Below are positions 44,953 through 56,830 of a stretch of DNA of 64,000 nt, one piece after another. Position 1 is the first letter of the stretch; the number at the start of each line of letters is the position of its first letter. The notes under the pieces are model-generated. The model saw only the letters and a list, made by a program, of their open reading frames with translations. It ran no database searches and was not told the origin of the DNA. Both the position numbers and the translations under genes were made by a program. The DNA lies in NCBI GenBank assembly GCA_021029095.1, contig JAJOHG010000011.1, forward strand, positions 248,001-312,000, written 5' to 3'. The stretch is from Phellopilus nigrolimitatus. Taxonomy: Eukaryota; Basidiomycota; Agaricomycetes; Hymenochaetales; Hymenochaetaceae.

Positions 44953-46740
44953 TGATATAGCGAGCTCGTTACAGTAAATTTTAAAAAGCGAGGAAGGTGG
45001 CCGTATGCCTTTGTTTTGTTAATTTGTTGAATAATGATTCCTATGCGATATTCTTTCACAAATGATTATTGACTTCAGCATTCCTGACCCATAGCTACTA
45101 GCTAGCATTGAGTTCCAGAACTTCGCCCTGAGCGCTCTAAAATTCTTCAAAGTTATTTTCAGCAGCGGCGAAATCCGCCGACTTCCGCTTGAGTTGAAGC
45201 GACGTAAGATACCCATAGGATCGTGTCCGAGCAACACTTCATATCTTTCGAGACACTCGGTTGCGCATGTGCGCGCTCGAGCCTAGCGGTTTCTCCCGCC
45301 AAGATTTGTACTTTTTCGAGGGACGGAAGTGTTAAACACGAAGTAAGGCACATCAGGAAGCTTTCCGGTGCAGGACGGTATTGCCGTAGCCGGCCCAATT
45401 GGTTATTGACGGGAAGCGAAAGAGATCGTAAAGTACGACGACACGTACGTCCTACAGCCCGAAGCGCCTCGTAAAGACGATCGCCGCGGCCGCTTTCGGT
45501 GGCGGACGAACAGGCCAAGTGTTGAAGATGGCATTGCGTGGATATGAATCTCTGTGAACATCGGCGGTATCCCAGCCGTCCGGCGTGGTCGGCCAGTCCC
45601 GTCTCCAGACTACAAGCTCGCGCCGAATATCATTCATCGTATCTCGCGACCATAGCCACAAGCTCTGCCGTGAGTAAAACAAATTTTGAGTTGCGGAATT
45701 TCAAAACGGGACGACCTAGCGACGGGAGTGTGAGTTTATACATATTCGTGATGTATGTACCATATATTTGGGAAGAACAAAATGATAAAACATACCAGCA
45801 GAGATGCCTGACCGCTTGGCGAACACGGACTCATGAACATTTAAGTGAACTGTCCCCTGCTAACTTTCTATGTAAATATTTGAAACGGCAGATTTTCGTC
45901 CGAAAGTCAGAGATTCGGATACACTTACTTGAGCTTGTGAGATGGCACATACATATACATCGTATCAAGATGAATGAGTAGAAGCAAACGCGTGAGCGCC
46001 CGGAAAGAAATTTGTGGTCATTTGAGCTTAGTGTCCGTAGCGAATAATTCCGGGCACGGCTAGCACAGGCCATTAGTAGGAACTGAGGTGAGCCTATGAG
46101 GAGGCTAGAGACATGCGGACTGTCGTGGTTGCTCGCGACATAGATGGCAGATGCGATGGCTTTGCGTGACTGTTACTCTCGGCAGCCATTCGGCACTCCG
46201 GCATTAAGTCGGCATGCTCCAAAAAACCCAAATCAGGAGATAGACACGACTTTTATTTCAGGATCTTCGCTTTTTTCTGCGGCGAACAAAGCTTGACTCA
46301 ATCCGCGGTCTATCTCTTCATCGTATGCATGGTCCTGCGAGCGCTGTTCGAGCTCTTTCGTCGTTATGTGAGTTCTTTCCGTGCATCGTCGGACTAATTA
46401 CTGACGGTTACCGTGTGTCCCGCTTGGTTCCGTCCATCTACTCAATCCGATCCTTCACGGCCTCGCTTGTCTTTTTTGTTTCTCTGGCGATAATCTTTAT
46501 TCCTTTTCCTAATAACCTTTAGCACGATAACCCCGCAGGGACCGCGGCAGCTCTCTCCAGCTATAAAAGCAGCTCATTGCAGGCTACTTTCAAACACATC
46601 ACCCCCAGTTACATTTCGCGCTCCCAACGCAGTGAGCGCCACCAAAGACACAGTACTTCTACCTCCTCTACTCTCCTCTTCTTCCTCCTTTCCCACCGGG
46701 ATCCTTTCCTCCACCCAACCCCCCGCAGAAGCACTCGATA
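44953..46740. other. Intergenic region with a possible gene remnant
   Basis: From about 45360 to 45551 short plus-strand pieces (VQDGIAVAGPIGY; KEIVKYDDTYVLQPEAP; TIAAAAFGGGRTGQVLKMAL) look coding in style but lie in different frames and match no family I can name. The rest appears empty. The last 180 bases are the carbonic anhydrase promoter, with TATAAAA at 46562-46568. Confidence 0.35.
46562..46568 (+). promoter_or_regulatory. TATA box of the carbonic anhydrase gene
   Basis: CTATAAAAGCAGCTC lies about 175 bases before the ATG at 46741 and is followed by a CA- and CT-rich leader. Confidence 0.5.
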
Positions 46741-48124
46741 ATGACCGCTATCTCCCTCCCAGAGCTGAATCGTCTACTCTACTCCAACGCCCAATGGGCG
46801 GCCGATGTCGACAAGTACGAGCCCAGCTTCTTCAAAGAGAGTGCGAAGGGCCAGGCGCCGAAGGTGCGTTCAACTTGAAGCTCACTTCCTCCAATCCCAA
46901 ATATTTCTCTACGTGTCGTTGGGACTTCTCGGAGTCTTTTCATACGGCCGCCGACGATGATCTATCTTTTGCTCCAGCCTGGAGGCAGAGCACGAGGATA
47001 AGAAGATATCACGAGACGCTAAAAATATACATTTTTAAAGCTACTCTATTTTTAGACTATTCTAATTCAATCAACTCGTTGCTAATTGATTTTTTTTTTT
47101 TTTTGATTCCGGTCCTTGTGCAGGTGCTCTGGATAGGCTGCGCAGATTCTCGTGTTCCGGAAAGCGTTATCATGGCCTGCAAACCAGGGGACATTTTCGT
47201 GCACAGAAATATCGCTAAGTGAGCTCGCTTACTTCTAAAAAATAAAGGAACTCAGGCCATTTGTCTGACTGTTCTTCTGTAGTCAATTCCATCTCAGTGA
47301 CGACTCTGCTCAGGCTGTTCTTATGTATGCAGTCGAGCATGTAGGTGTCGAACATAGTATGTGCCACGGCAGCAATTAACGGGTCGATTTGATGCTCATT
47401 TTCTGTTGTCTTAAAGTTGTTGTCGTGGGACACACACAATGCGGCGGAATCGCAGGCGCATACAATGCAGCTTGCGCTCATGCTGCACACGGATCCAAGG
47501 AAGGTGAGTTAGAGATGCCATCTTCTCTCCCCCTCCCCTCCCTTTCTCTAAGAGAAAGAGCTTCGTATTGTATTTTCTAGTAACGCTCCTTATTTTCTTT
47601 CCTTCCTCGTTTTCTTTTTTTTTTTTCCTCGGGAGTCCATGTGCAACGCGAACTAACTCGGTCTATCCTACATCTTTTCCCGTTCTCCATGAACATCAAA
47701 CCCACGATCTTTCCGGATATGCGAACGCGCACCGCGACGGCATACGCTGTACCCGACCTTCATAAATACATTAAACCAAGCTGGCGCGACGCCCCTCGGG
47801 CGCTGGCTCGCACCGCTCATCGATCTGGCGTCGCAGCCTGAGTTCGCAGCTGCCTCTGACCCCGAGACGCGCGATGCGACGCTCACAGCGCTCAGCGAGG
47901 CGAACGTCCGTGCGCAGGTTGAGAACATCATCGGCACCGGTGTGATCAAGGGCGCTTGGGCAGCCGCGAACGCGGGCGAGGCGGGCCGGAAAAAGGTGTA
48001 CGTCCACGGGTGGATTTACGCACTTCAGAACGGGCGCTTGCGTGATCTTGGTGTAAGCAGCGGTCCTGATGGACCCGTTGGCGCGAAGTTCGTTGGCGGG
48101 CTCGGAACTAACGGGACTGCATGA
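46741..48124 (+). CDS. Beta-class carbonic anhydrase
   Basis: Spliced gene starting [20 protein letters not shown]. The zinc ligands are in CADSR (with the Asp-Arg pair) and [12 protein letters not shown] (His and Cys). Between them lie [11 protein letters not shown] and [20 protein letters not shown]. The C-terminal part, [19 protein letters not shown] then [20 protein letters not shown], completes the family fold. The enzyme interconverts carbon dioxide and bicarbonate, needed for growth in ambient air. Family length of about 250 residues fits. The first intron is long (about 260 bases) and its acceptor follows a run of some 15 T. No break in frame was found. Confidence 0.88.
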
Positions 48125-50300
48125 ACTTTGACTGCATGAACTTTGGCATTGCTCTTGCTTTTTTCGTTTCTTGATAATTTTGAATTTTACATGAATGTAC
48201 ACATATATTACTTTCGGTTTTAGACGAAAGATACGATAAATTCTTTGCTCGTACTTATGATTTTACCCGATGTTGCTATTCAAAGCAAAGAAGCTACTGC
48301 AACTGTGGCTCTAATCTAGATCGATCTGAGTATAGAGTGTTCGAGGTTGGCGCATTAGAGCCACAATGTCCATATACAAGGCGGCGCGCGTACCCTCTGA
48401 TACTCTCCGATCAATGCAATTACAAATGCAATTCGTTTGCATATCGTGGATTCGTGTACTAAGTACGAGTCTTTGGCGCATACTTACGAGTCTAAGTTAC
48501 AAAGCACCATCGAAGCCCGTATCTCGCTAGCGCAGGTGGGTTTATGTAATGGCTGCCAGATGTTTCAGTACAATGAATAATAATGATTGTGATTTATGTG
48601 CAAGCGAACTCCATATGCGTTAAGGCGCTCTAAATCTGCAGACGATAAGTGCCTGATCTGTGAACTATCGTAAGAAACCCAAGCTGTGCGAGAAGTGTTG
48701 GTTTTACCTTTTGTACGGCAAGGAATGATGATGACCTGAAGTTATGTGAGGATAATATGCAGAACATCGGTTTGAGGGGCGCTGTTTCAGTATGTAATGA
48801 GCAGTAAATGCATCCAGATTCGACTGCGGTAACATAGACAAGAGAAATGCCATAGTGGGGGAAGGGGACAACGTATCAGCGGGCATCAAAAATAGTTGTT
48901 GACCGAGATTCGGGGTTGACCGTCTGGTTTACGATAAGAGATGGATCGCGCCGTTTCTCCCTGAGCTTGCGCTACCGCATTCTGGATTTCGAACAAATAT
49001 GCCCTGCTCAAGCCATTGACTGTGTTTGAGGCGAACCACGGGATTTGGTGTGCTGATACTTCTCTTGACATCTGGTATGGTGGCACCACCGTCTCAACGC
49101 CAGACTCTAGCTAGAATCAACGTTCCGGGAGAGATACGCAGCGCGACAGCCTGTGGAGTTGATCCTTACAGGATCGCTCCTTCAAGTTCTAAGCAATGTC
49201 ACAACCAACATCCCAGTTCCTCCTCAATTTGTTTTTTTCTGCGTTCCGTTAGCCTCCCGAGTTAGACTGATCAGGAGAAGAACCGACCATCGAGTTCATG
49301 ACCGTACATAAGCAGATTTGCACGGTTTCAAAGTGGTGACGAGGTCATTTTAGGCGCTGTTTTAGAACTTGAAAAAGCCTAAGCAGCGACGGGCGTCCGA
49401 GGAGATATCGAATCACCGACTGTTTGCCAGACGCTGGTTTGTTCGGGCGGGCTGCGATGGCAGTTTGGCAGTCTGTTCAAACAACCACGGTGATATGTAG
49501 CACAATAGAGCGAGTGTCCTTCTCGGACATGGTGCAATAAAGGCGCGGAGTAGAGCAAGTGCAAGCGCGACCGCTGCCGCAGCGACAGCGAAGTCAGAAT
49601 TAGGATAGGCTCAAGGGATCGACGGCAGACAATCGGTGGCTGTATTGACGCTATCACTCGGCAACCGGACTGAGCCGGACCGATAGATAGCGCCAAGGCA
49701 GCTGTCCGAGTCCGTGTCGACGTCTCCTCATGTCTCTCAAGGTCAATTTTGGTCAACTTTCCGACTCCCGAGCCCCAGACATGCGACGTTTTCTCTTCCA
49801 TCCGAGATTACCAAGTCCGCCAGGTTCGGGCACTTAGTCGGGAAATCTTGCTGGGAGAGATCAAGGAACACGATTCGGCAATAATTTACTCTATTGGTTT
49901 CAAACATGCCTATCTCAGCGTTCTCCCGGAAGAGCAGGCCTTGATCTTCCCAGACGTACAAAAGGTCTCTTGCCCCTGTTTCTTGAGTAGTTCTTTTCGA
50001 AGAAAATAGAAGTGACCAGTGAGGCTTTAGAGTTTTATCATAAAAACAATGCTGCACGATCGTAGTACATCGTCAGACACGCGACTTTGACAGATAACAA
50101 GCACCAACCAAATTCGGACGGCCGATATTCGATAATGAATTCGACGGCATTCAGCGACCAGTTCGACACACGTTCTTTATGATCGAAGTTGGCGTCCTTA
50201 GCGCTCTTCCCGGTTAAGGATCAAGGACACCACTAACTAGGGCTAGTACAAAATTACGAACAACGCGCTTCGTCCGTTGCACCGCTTCATCTAAAGCATT
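48125..50300. other. Long stretch with no supported gene
   Basis: No recognisable protein on either strand. Frames of 60-140 codons at 48886-49265, 49379-49801 and 49749-50057 match nothing I know and are scattered. It marks the left border of the P450/dioxygenase array. Confidence 0.5.
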
Positions 50301-50306
50301 TATAAA
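50301..50306 (+). promoter_or_regulatory. TATA box of P450-A
   Basis: TATAAA lies 85 bases before the ATG at 50386, with a CT-rich leader between (CCCTTGCCCTATCCCTCCC). Confidence 0.55.
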
Positions 50307-50385
50307 CTACTGTACGCAAGCATCTTGTAAGTCCTTAAGACATCTTTTCCCTTGCCCTATCCCTCCCTCATCACTCCTGTCGACC

Positions 50386-52627
50386 ATGTTCGATTCTGCT
50401 GTAACAGTATCTCTCGTGGTCCTCGCCACCACCTTCTTCGTGAAGCAAGTCCTGCTCGCTCCCAAGGCAGTCAAACTCCCGCCGAGCCCGCCCTCCGATC
50501 CGATTATTGGCAATGCAAGGTCCATGCCCCTTGAATTTGCCTACAAGACATTTGGAGAGTGGACTAAAACATATGGTGAGCCAGAGCGCGTTTGCGCCGT
50601 GAAGACTTGTAGCTAAATCCTTCGTTATCTCGTAAGGCGACGTTATCTATGCCTCCGTCCTTGGCCGGCCCATGATTATCATCAATTCTGTAGCATCAGC
50701 ACGCGACCTCATGGAGAAGAAGGGCGCCATCTACTCCAGCCGACCCAAGATGTGGATTCTCGGCGAACTGTAAGTACATGTCTCTTGTTGCAGGTAAACG
50801 CATGTCTAAAACGTCATTTGTCCGCAGTATGGGCTGGTCCAACACGCTGCCTTTCCTTCAGTACGGTGAACGCTTCCGCAAGCACAGGCGCATGATGCAG
50901 CAGCACTTCAACTCCCACGCTGTTGCGGCCTTCCGTCCGATTCAGAGCGGCCAGGTTAACGACTTCCTCCGCCGCGTCCTCGCTAAGCCCGAGAACTTCA
51001 GGAAGGATGTGCATAGGTAACTACCATAGTCACATTAAAAGGATTCGCTTCCCTAAATTGCTTTTTCGTCAGGCTCATCGCAAGCTCTATCCTCATGGCA
51101 ACCTTCGGACATGAAGTCACGTCCGAGAACGATCCGTATATTGCTTTGGTAAACCGCACAACTAAAATGTCGACGGATGCCGGTAGCCCCGGAGGAACTA
51201 TCATTGACTTCTTCCCTGCTTGTACGCTTCCCTGACTTCCTTCCTTTTTTTGCTATCTTCAGTGTGCTGACTCTTTGAACATTACAGTGCGCTTTCTCCC
51301 AGAATGGCTTCCGGGAATGGGTCTGAAGCGCCATGCGAGGCAGACGTCCGAGCTTGTCGCAGAGGTCATGGAGATGCCGCTTCGGGAGATCCAGGAAAAA
51401 AGAGTCAGTCTTGAACCGAACACTATTTTGAGTTTGTCGCTCATTACTTAAATCTATCTGCAGGCCGCAGGAGCGTCGCCCCCTTGCTACGTGTCGTATC
51501 TTCTCGACGAGTATGAGAGCAGCGGCAAGGTGGATAAGCAACACGAGGAAGACATCAGGTGCATCGGCGCTGTGATCTATTCCGGTAAGCTAACTATGAA
51601 TAAATGATCGTCCGTCCGTTTGCTAATACGTTCTTCATGATAGCCGGCGTTGAAACCGTAAGTGACAGCTACGACTTCATTTCAGACATTCGACTGATGA
51701 TCGAGATAGACGGAAGCAACTATTTCTGCGTTCTTCTTGATGATGACACTATACCCGGACATCGTCAAGTGTGCTCAGGAAGAGATTGACCGTGTCGTCG
51801 GTTCAGATCGTCTCCCCACGATTGAGGACAGGCCGAATCTTCCGTACATCGACTGTATCATGAAGGAGGTCTACCGGTTTAACCCCGCAGTCCCTATCGG
51901 TATGGATTCATTAGCGCCATTAAAAAATTATCTTTCGATTCTTACATATGTAATTTTTACCATAGGTATTCCCCACGAGTCGATGAAAACGGACACATAC
52001 CGCGGTTGGACTATCCCGAGCGGCTCGATGATCATACCTAACATCTGGTACGCATTCTTCGTTTCTTCCCTTTACACAACCACTGACGAAAGCTCAAATC
52101 TCAGGAATATGATGCGTGATGAGAACTACTACCCGGAGCCGGAAACGTTCAACCCCAACCGCTTTGTGACAAAGGTCAACGACAACGGCTCAGACTCGGG
52201 TGACGAGGCCGAGGGCAAGTCGGCGAACATCCGTGAGGACGACCCGAACACCATCGTCTTCGGCTTTGGCAGACGGTCCGTGCTTTTTTTGTTCGACCTA
52301 TCAATTAAGATTATGACGATCTGACATAAATGTCTAATAGGTTGTGCCCAGGACGCCACTTCGCCGATGTCACCGTGTGGCTGACTTACGCCTGCTTCCT
52401 CGCCACGTTCGACATCCGCCCGTATGTCAACCCTGTGACCGGAAAGGAGGAGCTCCCGGAGGCGAGCTTCGCTGGCGGAACGTCGAGGTGCGTGTTTCAC
52501 ACAAGAAGTCATCCCGGCCTGGACAGTGTGCTGATAACAACACGCTTGTAGTAACCCGAACCCTTTCAAGTGCTCCATCACCCCGCGGAGCGAGAAACAC
52601 GTCCGACTGGTGCAGCAGGACGCATAG
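50386..52627 (+). CDS. Cytochrome P450 monooxygenase (P450-A)
   Basis: A complete P450 of at least 12 exons. N-terminal anchor MFDSAVTVSLVVLATTFFVK, then KLPPSPPSDPIIGNA. Core marks: GWSNTLPFLQYGERFRKHRR (helix C), I-helix AGVET on a 14-base microexon (51644-51657), SDRLPTIEDRPNLPYID and MKEVYR (ExxR), then VFGFGRR-LCPGRHFA in the haem loop, and a last exon ending RLVQQDA. No frame break was found. It is closest in this window to P450-1 and more distant from B, C and D. The last intron-exon segment was copied along with the following DNA to 58474-58600. It is an ER-bound monooxygenase of unknown substrate. Confidence 0.88.
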
Positions 52628-53554
52628 AGGAGTAGTTATCGAGGCGTAGATCGCTGAAGGGAATCGATATACCCATCCTGCCGCCATACTACGTTCGGAA
52701 CACCGTATCCATCGAGGGGCTTTCACCATTTTCGTCACACCACTTACATCGCCAGGTTCCATTGGCAGGGAACCAATGGACCAGCAGGCAGGTAGAGGCA
52801 GTCTCCACACTCGACGCCATGTGCATATTGCTGCATATTTTTGTATCTTCTCTCTCGGAATTTAAAGGCTGTACACTACACGGACTCCGTAGTACTATAA
52901 ATTAATCACTCTTTACTGCTCTCGTTGTCCCATCGCACATACTTTTTTTTCCTCTTACAAAAGATAAAATGTGTGGATTATTTGTATGTTGAAGCTCGCA
53001 TGTTCGGGCTTGAGGCCATGAACCTTAAAACATTCTTTGTTTACGGCTGTCGTCATTCATGAAAATCAAAGCTCCCTGAGTTCTAATTAGCTTTTCCACC
53101 AATTCGATTTGATAGCCAGAGCACGCTACGAAGAAGTTGAACAGGACTGTGAAGACACTTGCACGCCGAAATTTGACATTATTGTCATTTAAAGCTAGAT
53201 ACACGAGATAATAGATGCTGCTCTTTCCGATGTTGTAAAGAGGGACGTCGGAGAGCCACATTTGCAGATCTGGACAAACGGTAATAGCAGCAGCACCTTG
53301 GAGCTCTTTCACAACACGGATCTCATCGATTCACGGTGATAGAAATGCTGTACTTCATCTTCAAATGCATATCATCAAAGAAATGGACTTAGACTATCGT
53401 GAACAAACTTGATTGTAAAAAGATCCAATTGCATAGGGAAAAGAGACATAGGGAAAAGCAAGAACACAGGCTTATCATACACAGGTTTATCGTTTGCTCC
53501 TGCCACCGCCAGCAAAAAAAAAGCCTTCATTGTATTTAATTTGTATTCAAATCA
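52628..53554. other. Convergent spacer P450-A / P450-B
   Basis: No gene. It holds the 3' regions of two convergent P450 genes and is repeated at 58601-59590. Both copies keep an AATTTAAAGGCTGTACACTACAC-type block (52860 and 58810). Confidence 0.6.
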
Positions 53555-55878
53555 TCAGTCTTGATTGATTAGTGATATGTGCTTTGCGCTGCGAGGGACA
53601 ATCCTACACTTGAAGGGCTTCGGTTTACTAGAAACGCCGAGTGTAAGCATTTGCATCCTTAGCCCCTTCTGAAAAGGGACAACTCACCTAGTGAACCCGA
53701 ATGAGTATTCGGCAGGTGGCATAGTCTCTTTCCCGGTGTCAGGATCAATAGGAGGCAGGATATCAAACACCGCAAGGATGTTGGCTATCGCCAGCCAGAT
53801 GCTAGCATCCGCGAAAAACCTTCCGGGGCAAATTCTGAGAGCATCGTACAACATTATGTAAGTAGAGAAACACGACAGCGCGGGAACAGCGAGCAACTTG
53901 CCTGCGTCCAAACCCAAATGCCAAGGAGCTCGGGTCATCTGCTTCAGACCCGTTTAACGAGCGCGAGCTAAAATCAGCACCTCCATCGCGAATTTGAGCT
54001 TGAACTTTCTTTAGATGTCTTTCCGGCGAAAACATCTCAGGACTCGGGAAGTAGCGTTCATCTTTCATCATTTGCCTGGAAAGTTACGGACCGCTAAATC
54101 CCCTGGTGTTCAACATTAGAGTCTAGAGCTCACCATATATTCGGAACAATCATCGAACCAGCTGGGATGACCTTGTCCCGGTAAACATCTTCTTTCACTG
54201 ATTGATGTGGCAGGGCTATCCAAAGGGTCAATGAAAATTATAAATATACTTCGAGTTATGACTTACAAAGAGGAACTATAGGATTGATTCTGTTGGCTAG
54301 ACATTCATCTTAAGTTTACAATATCTCGAACTGCGGAAACGCACCTAAAGACCTCCTTTAAAATACAATCAATGTATGGCAGGTTGGTCCGGTCCTCCAT
54401 CGTAGGCAGACGTTCGTCTCCAACCACTCTGTCAATATCCAAATGCGCCTGCTTGACAGCGTTTGGGTTGCGAGCCATCATGAGGATAAACGACATGAGC
54501 GTAACTTCAGTCTTTTTTTCGGGAAAAAAGCGTAAGGTGCGTTTATTTTATCGAATGTCAGCAAGCCATCCTTATCAGAAGAAATAAAATGCCCCTAACC
54601 GTATCAACGCCAGCTAAAAGCGACGAAAACATGAATTTCCTCCTTTCAGATGTACAAAGAAGCGACCATACCCGCATACATGACTGCCCCGAGATGTTTA
54701 ATATTAAGCTCGTGGTCTTCGTCGATAACTTTCAAATTCTCGTAATCTTCAAGCAAATTGTTGACTAAAGACGTTTCGGCTGTTCCGGAAGCCTAGCAAA
54801 TAGGTTAAAACACACCATGCTGTATACGCGAGGCTCGCTCTTACCCTTTCTTCCTTCACTTTGTTGAACGGGACTTCCGTCATCATGTCCGACAGCTTTC
54901 GCGTAATCAATGCTTCTCTTTTGAAGCCGGCTCCAGGAAACCAGATCGGTATATAACGCACTACAAAGAAAGATTCGTTTCCGTACAAAACAGAAGCTCA
55001 GCGCGCTCACGGATGGGGAAGATATCCACAGGAGTCATGCCTGGTATTCCAGCGGCCGACCCTCGGGATGTTGAATCTATTGCAAGATTGACGAACTTAT
55101 CGTCACCAGATACGATATTGTGACCGTATGTCAATTTGACCAGGCCAGCTGAACTCATTCTCGAAAGGCGTGAGTTAACAGCCACAAATTGGAACATTTC
55201 AGCGACTAACTGGTTTATATGATGCCGAAACTCCTCTGGGATGTTCAGAAGGTTCTTGAGCAAAATACTGACTTGTTCTGCTTGGAGAGGGCGAAAAGAA
55301 ACCACTGCATGTGAGTTAAGATATTGCTGTATGAACCGACGTTGAGTTCTGAATCGATCGCCATAAGGGACAAACTGGTATCTCCAGTTGATCCTGCAAC
55401 GTAAGTTTCAACGAGATTGCTTATGGGGAACTTCTAATTGGACACACATATCTCCGTGGAGGATCGAAACCGGCCTGTCGGAGTAATTGGCACTTCTCTT
55501 ATCCATGAGATCCCTAGCTGCCTCGACGGTGTTGAGAATGATGATAGGACGGCCGACAATGTTCGTGTAGATAACATCCCCTTGGTAATGATGTGAGGAG
55601 TTAAAAGTACATCGAATATAAAGATACGCACCAAATTTCTTTCCCCAGTCTGCAAACGTCAGCCATTGGAAGTCTGCAGGCATAATACGCAGGTGGCCAA
55701 GTATGTGGTCAACTGGCGGCCCAGGGAAGAAGTTAGCACGACGAGAAGTTTGAGACTTCTTGTTCAGAATCCAGGACAAAGTCAAGACACATATCGCCAA
55801 TGCTAGCAGGGAAAAGCCAATATGGGAGGAGATCGCCAGCCTAACAGCAGGTATGGTGTTGAAGAGATTCAAGGACAT
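53555..55878 (-). CDS. Cytochrome P450 monooxygenase (P450-B)
   Basis: A complete P450 from MSLNLFNTIPAVRLAISSHI (55878) to SLINQD at 53555. It has an N-terminal anchor (IGFSLLALAICVLTLSWIL), the FFPGPPVDHILGHL hinge, YGDRFRTQRRFIQQYLNSH (helix C), I-helix AGVDTT on a 14-base microexon (54600-54613), DERLPTMEDRTNLPYID and KEVFR (ExxR), and FGFGRR-ICPGRFFA in the haem loop. The intron just before the haem cysteine uses a GC donor (GCAAGT). A start 23 codons upstream (55947) is in frame but has no match in P450-C. TATA (TTTTATAA) lies about 60 bases upstream. Paralogues C and D share unit structure. Expected function: ER monooxygenase. Confidence 0.88.
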
Positions 55879-56830
55879 ACTGTCTCGTGGAAGCTCTACT
55901 GGGCTATCGAAACCTGCTCTTACAGTCCCGCGCCTTATAAAAGACATAGGAATTTACAAATGGGGTTTGGATGGAAGAGCGAGCGATCGAGCGTCAGTCA
56001 GCACATTTCTTGATGTCATTGCCATTTAAAATTATCAGGACGTACTAGAACCCTCGTTAGCTTTGAAAGCATTCGCGGCCCCGAATAGAGCATTGCGAAA
56101 CGGAGGAAGCTTATAGCGAGGAGTCGAAAAGACAGAACCGGGAAGTGGTGTAGACGCTTGAGGGATATTTCGAAAACAACTCAGAGGATTGAATAGAAGA
56201 ATGAGAGGCAATGGTGACATTTTGTTCAGTTCGACAACATTGCTTTTCCATGCGAGAGCCGCCATGACAGATGCAAGCCAAGACACTTCTAGATGCTAAT
56301 TTGTACCAATAAACCGCCCGCAGAGCGGCTGATAGACGCGGATGTTGTGCCAGCTTTTGTTCTGTTTCGTTCGGCATGGTCAGGACGGTCGAACTCAACG
56401 CAATCAATATGCAATCTGGAGGAAATCTTTCAATGCGATGCGTACGCAATGAGGCGGGTAAAGCTTGAACGTACCTCTTTTTTAAACAGAAATCCTGACC
56501 CGTTTCCAGTATCAGAGTTCGAGAGATTGTGATGGCCAGGTCATTCTACTTCTGCAGCGTGGCTTGTCTGTCCTAACTGCGATAGTGTAGAACCCGGAAC
56601 CTGCATACGCTACCAAGTTTCTGAAATACAGTTACAGAAGGACAGCTGTTCAGCTGTTGGACGGAAACTTGCAGACCGTAACTTGTGAGAATACGTCGAA
56701 GACGAACATGCGGCGGCGCTGAGACTAAAGGATTACACAGTTATTGCAGTTTTTTACTTCCACTGAACGATAAAATCCTTCGGGATCATCGCAAACCCGA
56801 CGTCGCTGAAAGTGAACTGACCCTCGCACC
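55879..56830. promoter_or_regulatory. Divergent promoter region P450-B / dioxygenase copy 2
   Basis: About 950 bases between two genes read apart. On the minus strand TTTTATAA (55935-55942) serves P450-B. A frame at 56035-56449 matches nothing. In unit 2 the matching region is 61942-62911 and its TATA-like site is changed (TTATGCGAAAA at 61995). Confidence 0.55.

Noticed and set aside
40401..52627. A biosynthetic gene cluster made of transporter, dioxygenase and P450s
   Set aside because: No backbone enzyme (polyketide synthase, peptide synthetase, terpene synthase) is present and long gaps separate the genes, so the link is only positional.
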